Notes under the pieces: model-generated
Told to the model about the DNA's origin: nothing
The model's database searches: none
Seen by the model: only the letters and a program-made list of their open reading frames with translations
Shown: positions 32,059 to 45,614 of the stretch, piece after piece
How the letters are laid out: each line of letters starts with the position of its first letter
How positions within the stretch are numbered: position 1 is the stretch's first letter
Translations under genes and position numbers: made by a program
Origin: Prinsepia uniflora
Taxonomy: Eukaryota > Streptophyta > Magnoliopsida > Rosales > Rosaceae
Direction of reading: 5' to 3'
Length of the DNA: 64,000 nt
Assembly (NCBI GenBank): GCA_032719365.1
Contig: CM064867.1
Span: forward strand, 55,554,601-55,618,600

Positions 32059-33032
32059 TGTAACGACCCATCCCAAATTCCTATATTATATTAGTGACTA
32101 ATCACGATTAGTGAGGCTAATCGGTGATTAGTTAGACGAAATCAGACGAACGATGCAAAATGACCGTTTTGCCCCTAGGCATGGGCAAAACGTTGACTTT
32201 TCATTCTGGCGGTCACGAGTTCATAGACAGGTGGCACGTTCAATTCCGACGTTCGATTAAGAAGTTATGATGTTCGGAAGTTTAGGGGCATTTTGGTAAT
32301 TATGGTTAAAAAGGGGCAAATGTTGACTTTTCGACCAGGAGGTCCGATGGCCGAGGGCCGAGGACCATTACATAGATCGGGACGATACAGATCCATAGAA
32401 AGGTGGCACGTCGAATTCGGACGATCGACGACAAAGTTACGGTTCACGGACATTTCGGGGCACTATTGCACGTTTTACGAAATGCCTTACCTTTTGTCCT
32501 TAAGTGGTCCAGATATTTTACAAGGGCCCAATGGATGAGTGACACTTCCCAATGGACGAGTGACAAGTGTCACTCATCCATTGCTCATTATGTTCTCATA
32601 CATGCATACCATCCCTTAGTCGTGGAAACCATCCCCCACAACACTCAAACCCGATCTCACCATTTCCTCTCATCTGCGCAACCCAAAACAATCCAACCCT
32701 TAACCCATGATCATGACTGAGAGGGCAGAGAGTTAAGGAGGACAGGATGATGTGGTGGCTAGCCCAGGACGGCGCAGCCAAGAAATGAAATATGTTTCTA
32801 TAAACTCTTTAATTTTGCCCACTCACAGTCTTTCTGTTTTTAATACCCTTCAGATTGAATACGGTGTGGACTGTAGCAGAGACCGAGATATCACATGCCT
32901 CATCCGGATCTTGACGTACTCTGATAGCCCAGGAGGGCAAAGGTCGGAAATATCCCTTGTCTGACACTTTGAGTCAGATGGGAGCAGGGTCGTCCCGCAT
33001 TAATCCCGGGGGGATTGGGATGGGTCCTGTCA
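32059..33032 (+). mobile_element. Solo LTR A2 (family A, internally deleted)
   Basis: It runs from TGTAACGACCCATCCC to GATGGGTCCTGTCA. TGGAA is duplicated at 32054-32058 and 33033-33037. At 974 bp it is about a third of S1 or Z: sequence like the S1 start jumps near 32780 to the conserved 3' part (GCCCACTCACAG). The palindrome at 32550-32583 is preceded by a partial second copy. Confidence 0.92.
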
Positions 33033-33037
33033 TGGAA

Positions 33038-35044
33038 AATTAAAAGATTGGGTCGTGTAATTAGAGGTGTTAGACGTTGAAATTGAGCTTGGAAGTATGT
33101 TTATATGGATCTTGCGACGTTTCTGAGTGAATCAATTGCACAAATTCAATTCGAATTGATAAAGTTTGAAGAATGAACAGTGCACAGGTAGCCTTCGAGT
33201 ATTCATCTTCGAATCGAATAAACTGAGGCAAGTATTGATATAATTGACATTACAGATCTCCAATTCAAGTTAAAACGATACTATTAGCTTAATCAATTAA
33301 ACAAATCGACTGGAAATTTACAGGATTGAATCGGGTCGAACACGCGGGTTGCAGACCTGTTTGATAGAGGAAACAGGTGAAGAAGGTGAACAGTAACTGT
33401 TACTATGCACGGCGCGTGGGCTTCACGCGCAGCCGCTTGCGGTGGCTCATGGCGGCGTGTGAACACGAATCCCGAGGTGAGGTCAGCATGAATTTTATCC
33501 TATTTAATGTAACGAACATTTTGGCACTAGTTTCGAGGTAATCAGATATCATTTTGATAGTGTTATGAGTATCCGAAGTTTTAACTTACGTTTAAAATAC
33601 GTATTTAAATCCTGAAAAAATTGGGGAAAATTATATGAGGTATATGGAGATGTTAGTAACCGTCGATAGTGATTTTGGATAGGAATGGGGACTTTCAAAA
33701 TTCACGGAAAAACGTGTAGCTCAGAAAGCGGGCGATATGGACGGTGTGTGAGTGGACTTTTGTTTTCTACCCAAAATGCATGCATATATGTTTTAAATGC
33801 TTTATTATATGAATTGAAATGATTTGGCATGATTGATGTTTTGATATGATGATTTCAAGATTTTGAGAATATTATATTATTTTATATGATTTTGGGCACG
33901 ATGTTCGAGAAAATGGTGAAATTGTTGTTTTGGGCGAATGCCCGGGATTTGTGATTGGTTTTGACTCGGATTATGAGTCGGGAAATGATTTGATCAATTT
34001 GTAATGCTTTTGGCTATCATTTATGGATTTATGTGAAAATGGCAATCGAGGTTGCGAGTTCATGGATTTGCGTGAAAATGATATTTTTGTGCTTGAGACC
34101 CAATTGGATAGTTATTTTGACTCGGATTTGGAGTCACATGTGAATATGATGAAATTGATGATTTTGATTTATAAAGTGAATTATGGACACTGTTTTATGA
34201 TGGATTTGTGGAACTTGCTTTATGAAAGCTATGTTTCGGGAAAAGGCCCTGTTGAAACGTTTTTTTATTTGATTTGAGATTTGAATGGTTTTAAAATGAG
34301 ATTACTAGATTTGGTGACTGTTCCACATATACCATCCGCTGTGATTTGATAGTCTCCTCCAGACGTCGTAGATCTTGGAGTAGTCACGATCCACTACCTG
34401 GAGATGAGTAGCTCCGAGGGAGGCTCAGTCTCATGAGTGTGAGATTATGATGATATCCTCCATACGTCGTAGATCCTGAAGATGATATCACCCCAGACGT
34501 CGTAGATCCTGGGGAGGTACTCGGACTTGAGACACCCTAGTTTGCACGCGTTGCATTGATATCGTGACGGGTTACTTGGATATTGAGATTGGATATTGAG
34601 GATTGGTGGTATTATGATTTACTGATATTTTTGTCCAGATACTTCATATCGTGCACTGATTTGATGAACATGAGTTTTATGGACCATGGAAAAACATGTT
34701 TTGATTTTATCGGTCCACTGTTTATAGTTGATTGATTTCACGCTATTACTCATGTGTTTGACCCTATGTATGCATAATTTGACAAATTGGAGGGTAAGGA
34801 TGTATGTTGATAAATGTATTTGTAAAACTTTGTTTTGTCCACTCACACCTTTTCTTTTTTATTGGCCCTCCAGGTCGTGGCGCGACGATCGAGGCTATTC
34901 GAGAAGTGGAGGCATGATTAGGCGCAGGTGCAGTTATCCCTTGTTTGGCAAGTGCTGAGGGTAATTTCGTAACTTCAGTTGACTTGTCAGATGGGAGCAG
35001 GACCAGACACGGTTATCTATGTCCTTCGGGGATGGGTCCTCTCA
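33038..35044 (+). repeat. P2 5' LTR, segment 3
   Basis: It continues the P2 LTR after A2 and ends GGTCCTCTCA at 35044. It contains the hairpin units at 34357-34514. The stretch 33681-34508 has no counterpart in the P2 3' LTR, where it was lost at the W insertion. Confidence 0.87.
34357..34514 (+). repeat. Hairpin units in the P2 LTR
   Basis: Three units share the loop ACGTCGTAGATC: CTCCA/TGGAG arms at 34357-34380, ATATC/GATAT arms at about 34453-34488, and CCCCAG/CTGGGG arms at 34491-34514. The T to C change in one arm is matched by A to G in the other. Confidence 0.75.
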
Positions 35045-38000
35045 AATTGGTATCAGAGCACTAGGTTGCTGAATTTGTTCCCACGTCATGCCTCCGAAAC
35101 GTAAGCCTCGTGCGCGACCTGATAGTGAGATGGGTATACGAGGTTATATGAGACCTCGCGATAGATCTCGGAATGAGATTGACCCTGTATTGGGGGTTAG
35201 ATGTTAATCAGTCTACACTATGAAATACTAACTGTTAAACATAGATTTGTGTGGGTCCCAAGGATAAATGAGCCCAGAGACTAGAAAGGTAGCACAATTG
35301 GGCAGATTGGACCCGGAATGAGATTATTCCCAGTGAATTTTTTAAGTGGAATGTATGTTAATGAGTCTAGAATGGGATGGGATATCCCTTAGGCTGTATA
35401 GGTCGTATAAGATGTGATTCACCAGCGTAATTTGCTCGGTGACCGAGTATGCCAATGATGGCATGGATGATTGTTATGAGATTGGACTTAAAATGAGTCA
35501 AGATTGGACTCGAGTGGAGTCGAGACAGGAAAATGGGACTCAAAGTGAGTCAAGAGATCGGTTAGGACTCGAGATGAGTCATGGTAATGTATCAGGGCTG
35601 AGGATAAGCCGTAAAGGTTGAAATATGACTATGGTTTTTGACACGGCCGACCCTTGATTGAGGAATGTTTGGCACCTGGGATACCAAGGATTGGGATAGG
35701 ATCAAATATCGATGAGTTATGCATTTATGGATAGGTGTTGTTTAACCTTGTTTACGGGATTTATGGATTTGGATGGGTCATGTCAATTTCACTTAATGAT
35801 TAAGGTTCGGGCAGAGACCCGTAGTACAAAGAGCTTTGGACTTAGGACATAGTCCAGTTCAGTGGGATGCCAGTTGGGTCCACTGGGTGATAAAATGTTA
35901 AGGTTAATTGTTGCTCATGATTGTGGGTCGTCTGGTCACATCATAAAGAAATGGTTATATCGATTGATAAAGTGATATGGCATTGTTGGGGTGCAATGGA
36001 GTAGAGATTGGCTCCTGTAATGATGGTTGATGTGACAGGCGGGGGAAAAGTTGGTAGACCCGTGATGGACCATAGGGGTATGGTCGGATTAGGACCACAT
36101 GCCCGAGGATTTCAGTTAATTGGCAAGAGGCCTGAGTAGCCTCTGGAGTGGTGACATGGATGTACGTTTAACCAGGACGTATGTATTCGGTAGGTCCCGA
36201 GCTATCCACTCTTCCATGTTTTGAGTTTGTAGATTGCACAGATATGGAGATGTCCATGATTGGTTAAGGTATGGAAGTCGGTGAGTCGACTAGAGCTACG
36301 GATGTGATAAAATTGATGTTATTTATGTGGTAACCTTGGTAAGGTAATTATATATGGTGAAATTGGTGAGACCTAACGGGGGTAGACCTAGCGATGTGAG
36401 GCTACCCAGGATGATAGGTGTTATTCGCCTAGTGGCTGACTTGGGGTTTTCCTAGACTTGGATGATTTGGATGTAACCCTTGGGATGGATTGATTAATGA
36501 CTCATGATACCTCTATCGCTTATGTCAATTAGAGAGTGATATGTGGAGTCCATGATTACCAGAGGTTGTATTTCAGGGAGACTCGAGGATGTTACCCTCT
36601 AGAATGATATTGAACCTCACAATCGATGGACTGTTGGTATAAGGTAATCAAAGTTCATTGGTCAGATGTGTGGCATATGTAATTAGTGTATGAGATGCCC
36701 AGTGAAGGCTGAATATGTACGGATTTTTCAATAAATTTCCTGAGATTTTTCCAGGATGAGAGGTGGAGTTGATCTTGGCGATCATGTTGAGTATACGAGT
36801 TGTTTCTTGGACACTTTGGTATGTGGCACCTATGGAGTCATAAGGACTGAAGGTGCAAGTACAGGACTTGGTAGACACGGGTTCATTCGGCCGAGTGTCT
36901 CTGTGGGGAAACCCAGTGGTATTAAAGAGGAAAGGGGGACGAGGGTCCGAACTTACATGTCGATTTTGGGACAACTTAATAAGATAACAGTACGGGATAA
37001 GTATCCCTTATCACGAGTTAATGATTTGTGGTTCTGTTAGCAATATTTGATTATTGAGCCTAGTGAGAGTGGCCAACAGGGTGATGACTAACAGTCACGA
37101 GTAAAAGAGAAAAATATGATGTCCATCTTTGATTTGGCTAAGGTTAGCCAATGGTGATGCCTTTGGATGGGAAAATGAACAGGTTATGTTTGTGAGTTGA
37201 TGAGACAGGTATTCTGCCCACATTTGGATGATGTGGGGTACCATGATTGATGATTGGTACATATGGGCATGTAATATACTGAACAGATGTAGTGAATGCC
37301 CTCAAAGAGAAAAATATATGGTTGGATAAGTGTTAGGTCTGGTCGACCAGAGTAGGTTTGTGGAAAATATACTAATAACGGTCGGGATTAGTGTGAATCC
37401 TAGGAGAAACAGATGTACAATTAAAGACTGTCACCGGGAACATAAGCTATTTTGAGATTGGATAGATACCACAGTGGATTAAAGAGAGGTTCTCTACAAT
37501 GTGTTGCCAGTTATGGTGATTGACCCGGAAGGAGGTCAAAGTTATTGGAAATGAAAACTTAAATAGAATGATTACAAGTGGAGAAACAGTGACTTATGTT
37601 CAATGTGACCCTTTCTGTGTGCATAGTGATATGTCACTAAGAGATTTTGGGATTTGGTGAGGGGTGCTTTGGTAGCATGGGGCTGGGATTGCCGATGCTA
37701 GCTGAACCCTCAGAGTTTTACATTCCTTGCATGATTTGGGATCGACCATAGTGACCCATGGATCAAGTATGCAGAGGTCATACCCCTAGAAAGGAATGTA
37801 CGAGTACTGTATCGACCATCAGGATCAGGAATGATTGATAAACAGAAAGGCTAAATGTGTGATGAGGCGATGGTCAGGATACATTGAGATTAAGACCACA
37901 TTGACGGGTCAGGTATCATTCGCGGGGAGGCTAATAAGATAGCCTGCCGAGGATTGACATGTTTGATAACGTAAGGATAGGTGAAATCCTGTTTTTAATG

Positions 38001-38674
38001 GAACTCCATAGGATTGGAGTGGTACATGCCTTTTGATCATTTGGACTACTGGAGTCCAACTACAGGATCATACTTGGTGTATGATGTTGTATGGAGTCGA
38101 GGTTAAGGAATGGATATGATTTGCGATCTCATATGAATGATTGTATTGAGTGCCAGGTATTGGCAGGAGGTAGGCATCAACGAGGCCTATTATGATAAAA
38201 ACAACGAAAGGAAAGGTTCAATTCATGAGATTAAGTGACTCTAGAAAAACGGGTACGTAGTGATTGACTTAATGAGGGGAATGAGCTCCCGATTTATTGG
38301 ACCTTATGAGGTTATTGGCCTAGCGGCCTGGTGGCCTATGCGTGGTGATTTAAGCCATTGTATCATGTCATGAGTGGATGACATGTGATTGGGATGATGA
38401 TACTGGTACTTGTTATTTCTGGATTGTGTATACTCAAACGTTGAGCATGGCTCCGTATCCCGAGTAAGCTTGGATATGACTGCTCCCGACATTGACCCAA
38501 CGATGTGGACTGATTTTTCCGGTTTCTATAAGTTTGATTATGCTTTATATCCAGTTGGGCCAGAAGGGTATGCGATTGATTATGTTTCTGGTTCACATAC
38601 CTATTCCTCAGGAGAATTATCATGATACCTACTCATCGGAATTTCGAGGAAGAAATTCTTTAAGGGGGATAGGT
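35045..38674 (+). pseudogene. P2 internal region, decayed gag-pol
   Basis: A gag-like start lies at 35088 (MPPKRKPRARPDSE), paralleling MPPQRQPRH in P1. Further on, LDVTLGMDWL (about 36460-36495) marks the end of the protease, and LGQLNKITVRDKYPLSRVND (about 36965-37030) marks the RT N-terminus. RFIGPYEVIG (about 38290-38320) marks the integrase GPY/F module. Frames shift repeatedly and stops are common. At 3.6 kb the region is shorter than N1's. The purine tract TAAGGGGGATAGGT is at 38661-38674, preceded by the TTTCGAGGAAGAAATT motif. Confidence 0.85.
35048..35059 (+). other. P2 primer binding site
   Basis: TGGTATCAGAGC lies 3 bp after the end of the 5' LTR and is a perfect match to the standard initiator-Met primer site. 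It confirms the plus orientation of P2. Confidence 0.93.
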
Positions 38675-39843
38675 TGTAATGACCTGGAAATTTGAAAAAG
38701 GAAAAATTTGGAAAATTTGAAGGAAATGACAATTGCCCCTAGAATAGGGCGAACAGTTGACTTTTGGTTCGAGTGGTCAAACGTACTTTGACCGATGACT
38801 ATGACGTAGTTCGGGGCGTCACAAGTTCATAGACAGGTGGCACGCCATATTCCGACATTCGAGGAGAAAGTTATGATGTTTGGAAGTCCAAGGGTAATTT
38901 GGTAGTTTGATTAAAAAGGGGCAATTTTTTATTTTTCAGACATGGACTTTTCAAGTAATTCAAAGACCGTTGGGTAGGTCTCGAGATGCTGAATCCGTAG
39001 ACAAGCGGCATGGGTCAATCGGGGTACGGATGGAAAAGTTACGAACCTCGGAATGCTAAGGGCATTTTGGTAATTAGCACGAAAGGGCATTTTGGACCCC
39101 CTTTGATTCAGAAACCCGAACATCAAACCTATATTAAATTTTGAATTCGGGCTTCTCCATTTGGACCCTCTTTGATTCAATTGACCTTGGATTCATCTTC
39201 CTGAGATCATTTTGAGTTGAACCCAATCAAAAACAAAAGAAAAGGAAGTCGTTTTGACTGAGAATAGACATGGTAAGAATTGGAAAACTCAAAGATTGGG
39301 TCGTGTAATTAGAGGAGTTGGACATTGAAATTGAGCTTGGAAGTATGTTTATATGGATCCTGCGAAGCTTCTGAGCGAATCAATTACACGAATTCAATTG
39401 GAATTGATGAAGTTCGAAGAATGAACAGTGCACAGGTAGCCTTCGAGTATTCATCTTTGAACCGAATAGACTGAGGTAAGTATTGGTATAATTGACATTA
39501 CAGATCTCTAATTCAAGTTAAAACGATACTATTAGCCTAATCAATTAAAGAAATTGACTGGAAATTTACAGGATTGAATCGGGTTGAACACGTGGGTTGC
39601 AGACCCGTTTGATAAAGGAAACAGGTGAAGAAGGTGAACAGTAACCGTTACTGTGCATGACGCGTGGGCACGAATCCCGAGGTGAGGTCAACATGACTTT
39701 TGTCCTATTTAATGTAACGAACATTTTGGCACTAGTTTCGAGGAAATCAAATATCGTTTCGATAGAGTTCTGAGTATATGAAGTTTTAATATACGTTTAA
39801 AATACGTATTTAAATCTCGAAAAAATTGGGGAAAATTATAAGA
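38675..39843 (+). repeat. P2 3' LTR, segment 1
   Basis: It starts TGTAATGACCTGG after the purine tract and parallels the 5' LTR. It lacks about 250 bp present at about 29560-29780 and 31761-31870, and it lacks B1 and A2, which shows they inserted after P2. It ends at TAAGA (39839-39843), the partner of TATGA after X. Confidence 0.87.
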
Positions 39844-42634
39844 TGTCAGGACCCGTCTTAAATCCCCTGGGATTAACGTGGGACGCACCTGATCCCATCT
39901 GACACGAAGTGTCAGACCAGGGAAAATTTCAACTCTAGCCCTCACTTGGTCTTCCAAAGCACGCTAGGATCGTAGGAGGAGTGTGATGTCTCGTCTCTAC
40001 TACAGCCCGCATCCGCGATCAACCTGAAGAGCATTAAAACATCAAAGGCCGTGAGTGGACAAAATAACATTTTCATTAAAAACATTTTCACTTTAAGACA
40101 TTTATGCCCTTCACTAAAAGCATATGAATGCATTCAAAAACCGTTTATCAACACGTTCATAAACCATTTGAAAACATTTTCAAAACATTTCAAGGGTTCA
40201 TCCCCGGTTCCCATAAGCCGTCTTGACACATACAAACCCTCAAAGGTTCATGCCGGTCCCCATAAACTGTTATGAACCATAAATCCATTTATGGGTCCCC
40301 GATCCGAAATCACAAAAACCCGTAGATCCATACATGTGTGAACTCAGCCCAGATCACACACCAGTGGGACTCAGCCCAAAACCATTCTCAGTGAAATACC
40401 AAAACATACAATATGGTGTCTCCGCCCCAAACCATTTTGAAAACATCGAATACGGGGGTCTCCGCCCGAAATCACTTTCTGTAATACCTCATACGTATCA
40501 ATATACGTATAACCCATCCGCGACACTTTCGAGAAGATTCCAACCCGGGGCACACAGCCCCTAGGGAACACATCCCCGATAAATGTAACGATATAATCTC
40601 TAAACTAGTGTGCACACTACTCAGGGTCTCACTCCGAGTCTTCTCCCAGGAATTCTCCATCTGGGAGGCTCAATCTCTGGATCTAGTCCGAGCTCTATCT
40701 CCGGATCTAGTCCACACATCTCTTCGGAATCTGGCCAGGGACCACATCATAAATCGTAACCCCCACTCCTGGAACGGGATCCCTATAGGGATACCCATTC
40801 TGTTCTGTGGATGTTGACTCTCTAGGTTGACGTCTGGAGGAGACCATATAAATCATATGGAGGGTTCATTCATTTTCAAATACTTTGTTTCTTTCTCAAA
40901 ATAGATTTCAACTGGGTCTCATACCCGATTCATCTCAACAGGATTCCTCGAATCCAATTCAAAATCCATTTCACAGGCATCAGCTTAAATCCACAGTTCA
41001 ACAGGGTCTCATGCCCAAATTCTCATTTCACAAACTGAACTGGGACTCAAGCCCGATGCAACAATCAACAGGGCCTCAAGGCCGATACCACAGCTAACTG
41101 GGACCTAAGCCTGAAACCACAAATCAACAGGGCCTCAGGCCCGATTTCACAACCAATAGGGCCTCACGTCCTGACAGGACCCATCCCAATCCCACCGGGA
41201 TTAATGCGGGATGACCCTGCTCCCGTCTGACATGAAGTGTCAAACAAGGGATATTTCCGACCTTTGCCCTCCCGGGCTATCAGAGTACGCCAGGATCCAG
41301 AGGAGGTATGTGATATCTCGGTCTCTGCTACAGTCCACATCCGATGTCAACCTGAAGGGCAGTCAAAACATTAAAAGTTGTGAGTGGACAAAACAAGCAG
41401 TTTATAAAAACATTTCCATAAAGACATTCGTACCTTTCACTAAAAAGCATGCATGCATTTGAAAACCATTTAACCAAATGAATCACATGTGGGAACTAAG
41501 CCCAGAAACATAATGAAAGCAAGTATACGTGCCACTGCCCAAATCCATAAGGAACCAATTAGGGACTCAGCCCAAAACCATAACCGTACTGAAACCAAAT
41601 ACACGAGCCACTGCTCAAATCCTGTGCACACCCGTGCACACCACATATCAAAGAATCATAAAGAATCAACCATACGGGCCACTGCCCAAAACTTGTGTAA
41701 CCACACATCACATTTCATATATCATATCATATATATCATATACACATATAATTTACACAACCAATCCTGTCACAGTTTCCAAAGCTACGCCCGTGCTACC
41801 CAGGTCTCAATCTGAGTCTTCTCAAAGTTAAGGTCAATGTCCGCAGACCACTAACCCTACCCGAGGTTATAGTAACCATAGCCTTCCTGAGAGTAAGGAA
41901 CCCAACTGGGGGTGACTCCACTCAGTTGGTGCTCCGTGACTACTCCGGGGTCCACCCAGGCCAACGACCCTCCCCAGAGGAGATAATAGAAGTAAAGGAA
42001 GGTATATGAACATATATATATATACATAACACAAATATTCATGCCTGGTTCCCCTGAACCGTCATGATCCATAATATCCAATCCGTTCATATACATATAG
42101 AAACAACCTCCATGTCGGTTCCCATAAACCGTCATGTACCATAATAACCTTTCCATGGTTCATGCTGGTTCCCATAAACCGTCATGAACTTGAAAATCCA
42201 TCTAGGGTCCCTGACCCGAAATCATCAATACAAGTAAACTGGGTCTCAAGCTCGAACATATGACATCAGCTCGGCATCCTGCCCGATATCTCAGGGTTAG
42301 TCACGACTCCGATCATAGTGATGTGTGCAACCATCCATCCAGGACCTCCCTCAATCCTGGTATGTCGTCGTGAACGAATCAACCGACGCGACCACCACAA
42401 GATCATGGTGCACCCATCACCAATCGATATCCTGAACCGTTAGCACTCCAAAGTCGAGCCTCCACAGGCTGCCCGACCACGAATCGTGCATCGTGACCTC
42501 TCCGGAAGGAACACATCCCAATCTGGAGGCGAGCGTCACGTTGTCCGTCGCCGTGCACCAAGCACCTGCCGCGACCGCGACTCAGACCCGAATGTCATCC
42601 ATAGCGTCATATGCCCGAGACCAAACCAAATGGG

Positions 42635-45614
42635 TGTAACGACCCGTCCTAAATTCCAATATTAGATTAGTGACTAATCATGATTAATGAGGTTAATCGG
42701 TGATTAGTTAGGCGAAATCGGACGAACGATGCAACATGACCGTCTTTCCTCTAGGCGTGGGTAAAATGTTGACTTTTCGATCGGGCGATCAAATGTACTT
42801 TGACCAATGACCGTGACGTAGTTCGTGACGTCACGAGTTCATAGACAGGTGGTACGTTCAATTCCGACGTTCGAGGCGGAAGTTATGACGTTCGGAAGTT
42901 TAGGGGCATTTTGGTAATTTTGGTTAAAAGGGGTCAAATGTTGACTTTTTGACAAGGATGTTCAATGGCCAAGGGCCGAGGACCATTATGTAGATAAGGA
43001 GGATACGAATCTATAGACAGGCGGCACGTCAAATTCGGACATTCGACGGCGAGATTACAGTTCACGGAAGTTCAAGTGCACTATTGCACGAATTACGAGA
43101 CAAAGTAACTTTTGGACTCTAGTGGGGCCCAGATATTTAGTTCCTGCCCTATGGATGAGTGACAAGTGTCACCCATCAACATGCTATTCTTATGCCTTCA
43201 TGCATATCATCCTCATCGATCATTCTTCATTTCAAACCCAAACCATTTCCTGATCTCATTTCCCCTTCTCTGTGCAACCCAAACAAACCCAACCCTTTCC
43301 ATCCGGCCATGACTGAGACCGGAGAGTGAGGGAGGATGACTGGGATGCTGGTGGCCGACCTGGACGGCGCCGCCGTGGGCGGCTGTGACAAAAACCCGAA
43401 CAGGTACCCGATTAGACCCGTTTGTTTTCCTTTTTGATTTTTGATGTTGTGATCGGTTTTGATTGATTAGAGTGTGTGTATTAGGTTCCTAGGAAGCTAT
43501 TAGGGAGGTTTTGAGGGAGATTGGAGGTTGAGAGACCTCTTGAGAGGTTTTGGAAAACTAGGCCGTGAGCTTTGAATTGGACCGGTAGGATTCGTTAGGT
43601 TTTAGGTGTTTTTGTTTATTTTTTTTAGTTCCTAAGATCATAACTAGAAGAATAGGATTGAATTGGCTTGAAATTGGACCAAAATACGGGTTGTAGGGGC
43701 CTGGACTGGTCACGCCGGTCCAGTTGCAGAGTTTGGGCCGGACCGGCCAGTCTGAACCGGCTGGAGGTTGAAGAAAGGCTACAGTACGCCGGCGCGTGAG
43801 CCCACGCACAGGGCCCTTTAGCCGGCACGTGGCAGCGCGTGGTGGGGAATCTGGGGATGTTGTCAACATATGAAATCTTCTATTCGATGTAACGAACATT
43901 TTGGGACTGGTTTCGTGTCGATCGGACACCGTCTCGATATGTTTCGGGGCATCGGAAGGTTTCGGATCGGGATTAAAAATAGTTAGAAATACGGGAAAAT
44001 TAGGGGGCTTTACTGGGAGGTTAATTAAGTAGTTAGTAACCTTTTATTACGGTTTGGACAGGTTTATGAGTCCCGGTGGTAACGATCGGCTCGGGAGAGC
44101 CTACGACATGCAAATCGAGGCGGCAGCTCAGACGGTCTGTGAGTGGACCTTGTTTTCTAAATTGGTGCATGCATAAATGTTTATTATATGTTTTCATACA
44201 TGTTTGATGATGCCATGGGTGCATTTGTATGTGGTTACGTATAGGCACGTATTTCGAGGTTTCCGCCCTATACGGTGACTATACGGGTCTGTATGTCTTT
44301 ATTGGTCTAAATGAAATGGTTTTGGATTTAAAATGGATAAACTCGGGTATGAGACCCATTTGGTTTTGTCTGGGGCATATGACCTCAGATATCGGGCACG
44401 GTGCCCAGCTGATGTCCTATGTTCGGGCACGAGACCCAGGTTACTTTACGGTTGTGATTTCAGGTCAGGGAACCTTAAATGGATTTCCCGGTTCATGACG
44501 GTTTATGGGAACCGGCATGAACCCTTTTTATGGTATCGTGGTTCATGACGGATTGTGGGGACCAGCATGAACCCTGGTTATGTTATTATGGTACATGACG
44601 GTTTATGGGGACCGGCATGAACCCTAGTTATGTTATTATGGTACATGACGGTTTATGGGAACCGGCATGAACCCTGGTTATGTTATTATGGTACATGACG
44701 GTTTATAGGAACCGGCATGAACCCTGGTTGTGTTATTACAGTACATGATGGTTTATGGGAACCGGGCATGAAGGTTATCTATATGAATATGAATGGAATG
44801 TATATGATGGATCATGACGGTTCAGGGGAACCGGGCATGAATGGTTGTGGTATGTATATATATGTTCATATAGCTTCCTTTACTTCTATTATCTCCTCCG
44901 GGGAGGGTCGTTGGCCTGGGTGGACCCCGGAGTAGTCACGGAGCACCGACTGAGTGGAGTCACCCCCCCCCCAGTTAGGTTCCTTACTCTCAGGAAGGCT
45001 ATGGTTACTATTACCTCGAGTAGGATCAGTGGTCTGTGGACATTGACCTTGACTTTGAGAAGACTCGGATTGAGACTCGGGTAGCACGCGCGTAGCTTTG
45101 GATACCGTGACAGGATTGGTTGTGTGACTTATATGTATATATGATATATGATATGATATATGAGATGTGATGTATGGTTATGGTTATGGGCTGAGTCCCT
45201 TACTAGTTTCTTATGGATTTGGGCAGTGGCCCGTATGGTCGATTTCATTGTGGTCCTTTGGACCTTGGTTTATATTCTGATTTGGGCTTAGTTCCCACAT
45301 GTGGTCCATTTGGTTCAATGGTTTTCGAATGCATGCATGCTTTTTAGTGAAGGGTACAAATGTCTTTATGGAAATGTTTTTATAAACTTTTGTTTTGTCC
45401 ACTCAGAGCTTTTAGTGTTTTGACTGCCCTTCAGGTTGACATTGGATGTGGACTGTAGCAGAGACCGAGATATCACATACCTCCTCCGGATCCTGGCGTA
45501 CTCTGATAGCCCGGGAGGGCAAAGGTCAGAAATATCCCTTGTCTAACACTTCGTGTCAGACGGGAGCAGGGTCATCCTGTATTAATCCCAGGGGGATTGG
45601 GATGGGTCCTGTCA
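42635..45614 (+). mobile_element. Solo LTR Z (family A, plus strand)
   Basis: The innermost insertion begins TGTAACGACCCGTCC and ends GATGGGTCCTGTCA, with ATGGG duplicated at 42630-42634 and 45615-45619. It is 2980 bp. It has the palindrome at 43151-43178, a splice-donor-like CAG/GTACCCG at 43401-43410, the GGACCGG block near 43698-43775 and a 50-bp tandem hairpin repeat at 44490-44790. A C10 run is at 44963-44972. Since it lies inside Y, which lies inside X, which lies inside P2, it is the youngest of that chain. Confidence 0.94.
44490..44790 (+). repeat. 50-bp tandem repeat of hairpins in Z
   Basis: There are six units with an exact 50-bp period (starts at 44491, 44541, 44591, 44641, 44691 and 44741). 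Each contains arms GGTTCATG or GGTACATG and CATGAACC around an inner CGGTT/AACCG stem. Single units are found in S1 (about 3820-3850) and, inverted, in Y and B1, so the array expanded in Z. Confidence 0.9.
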
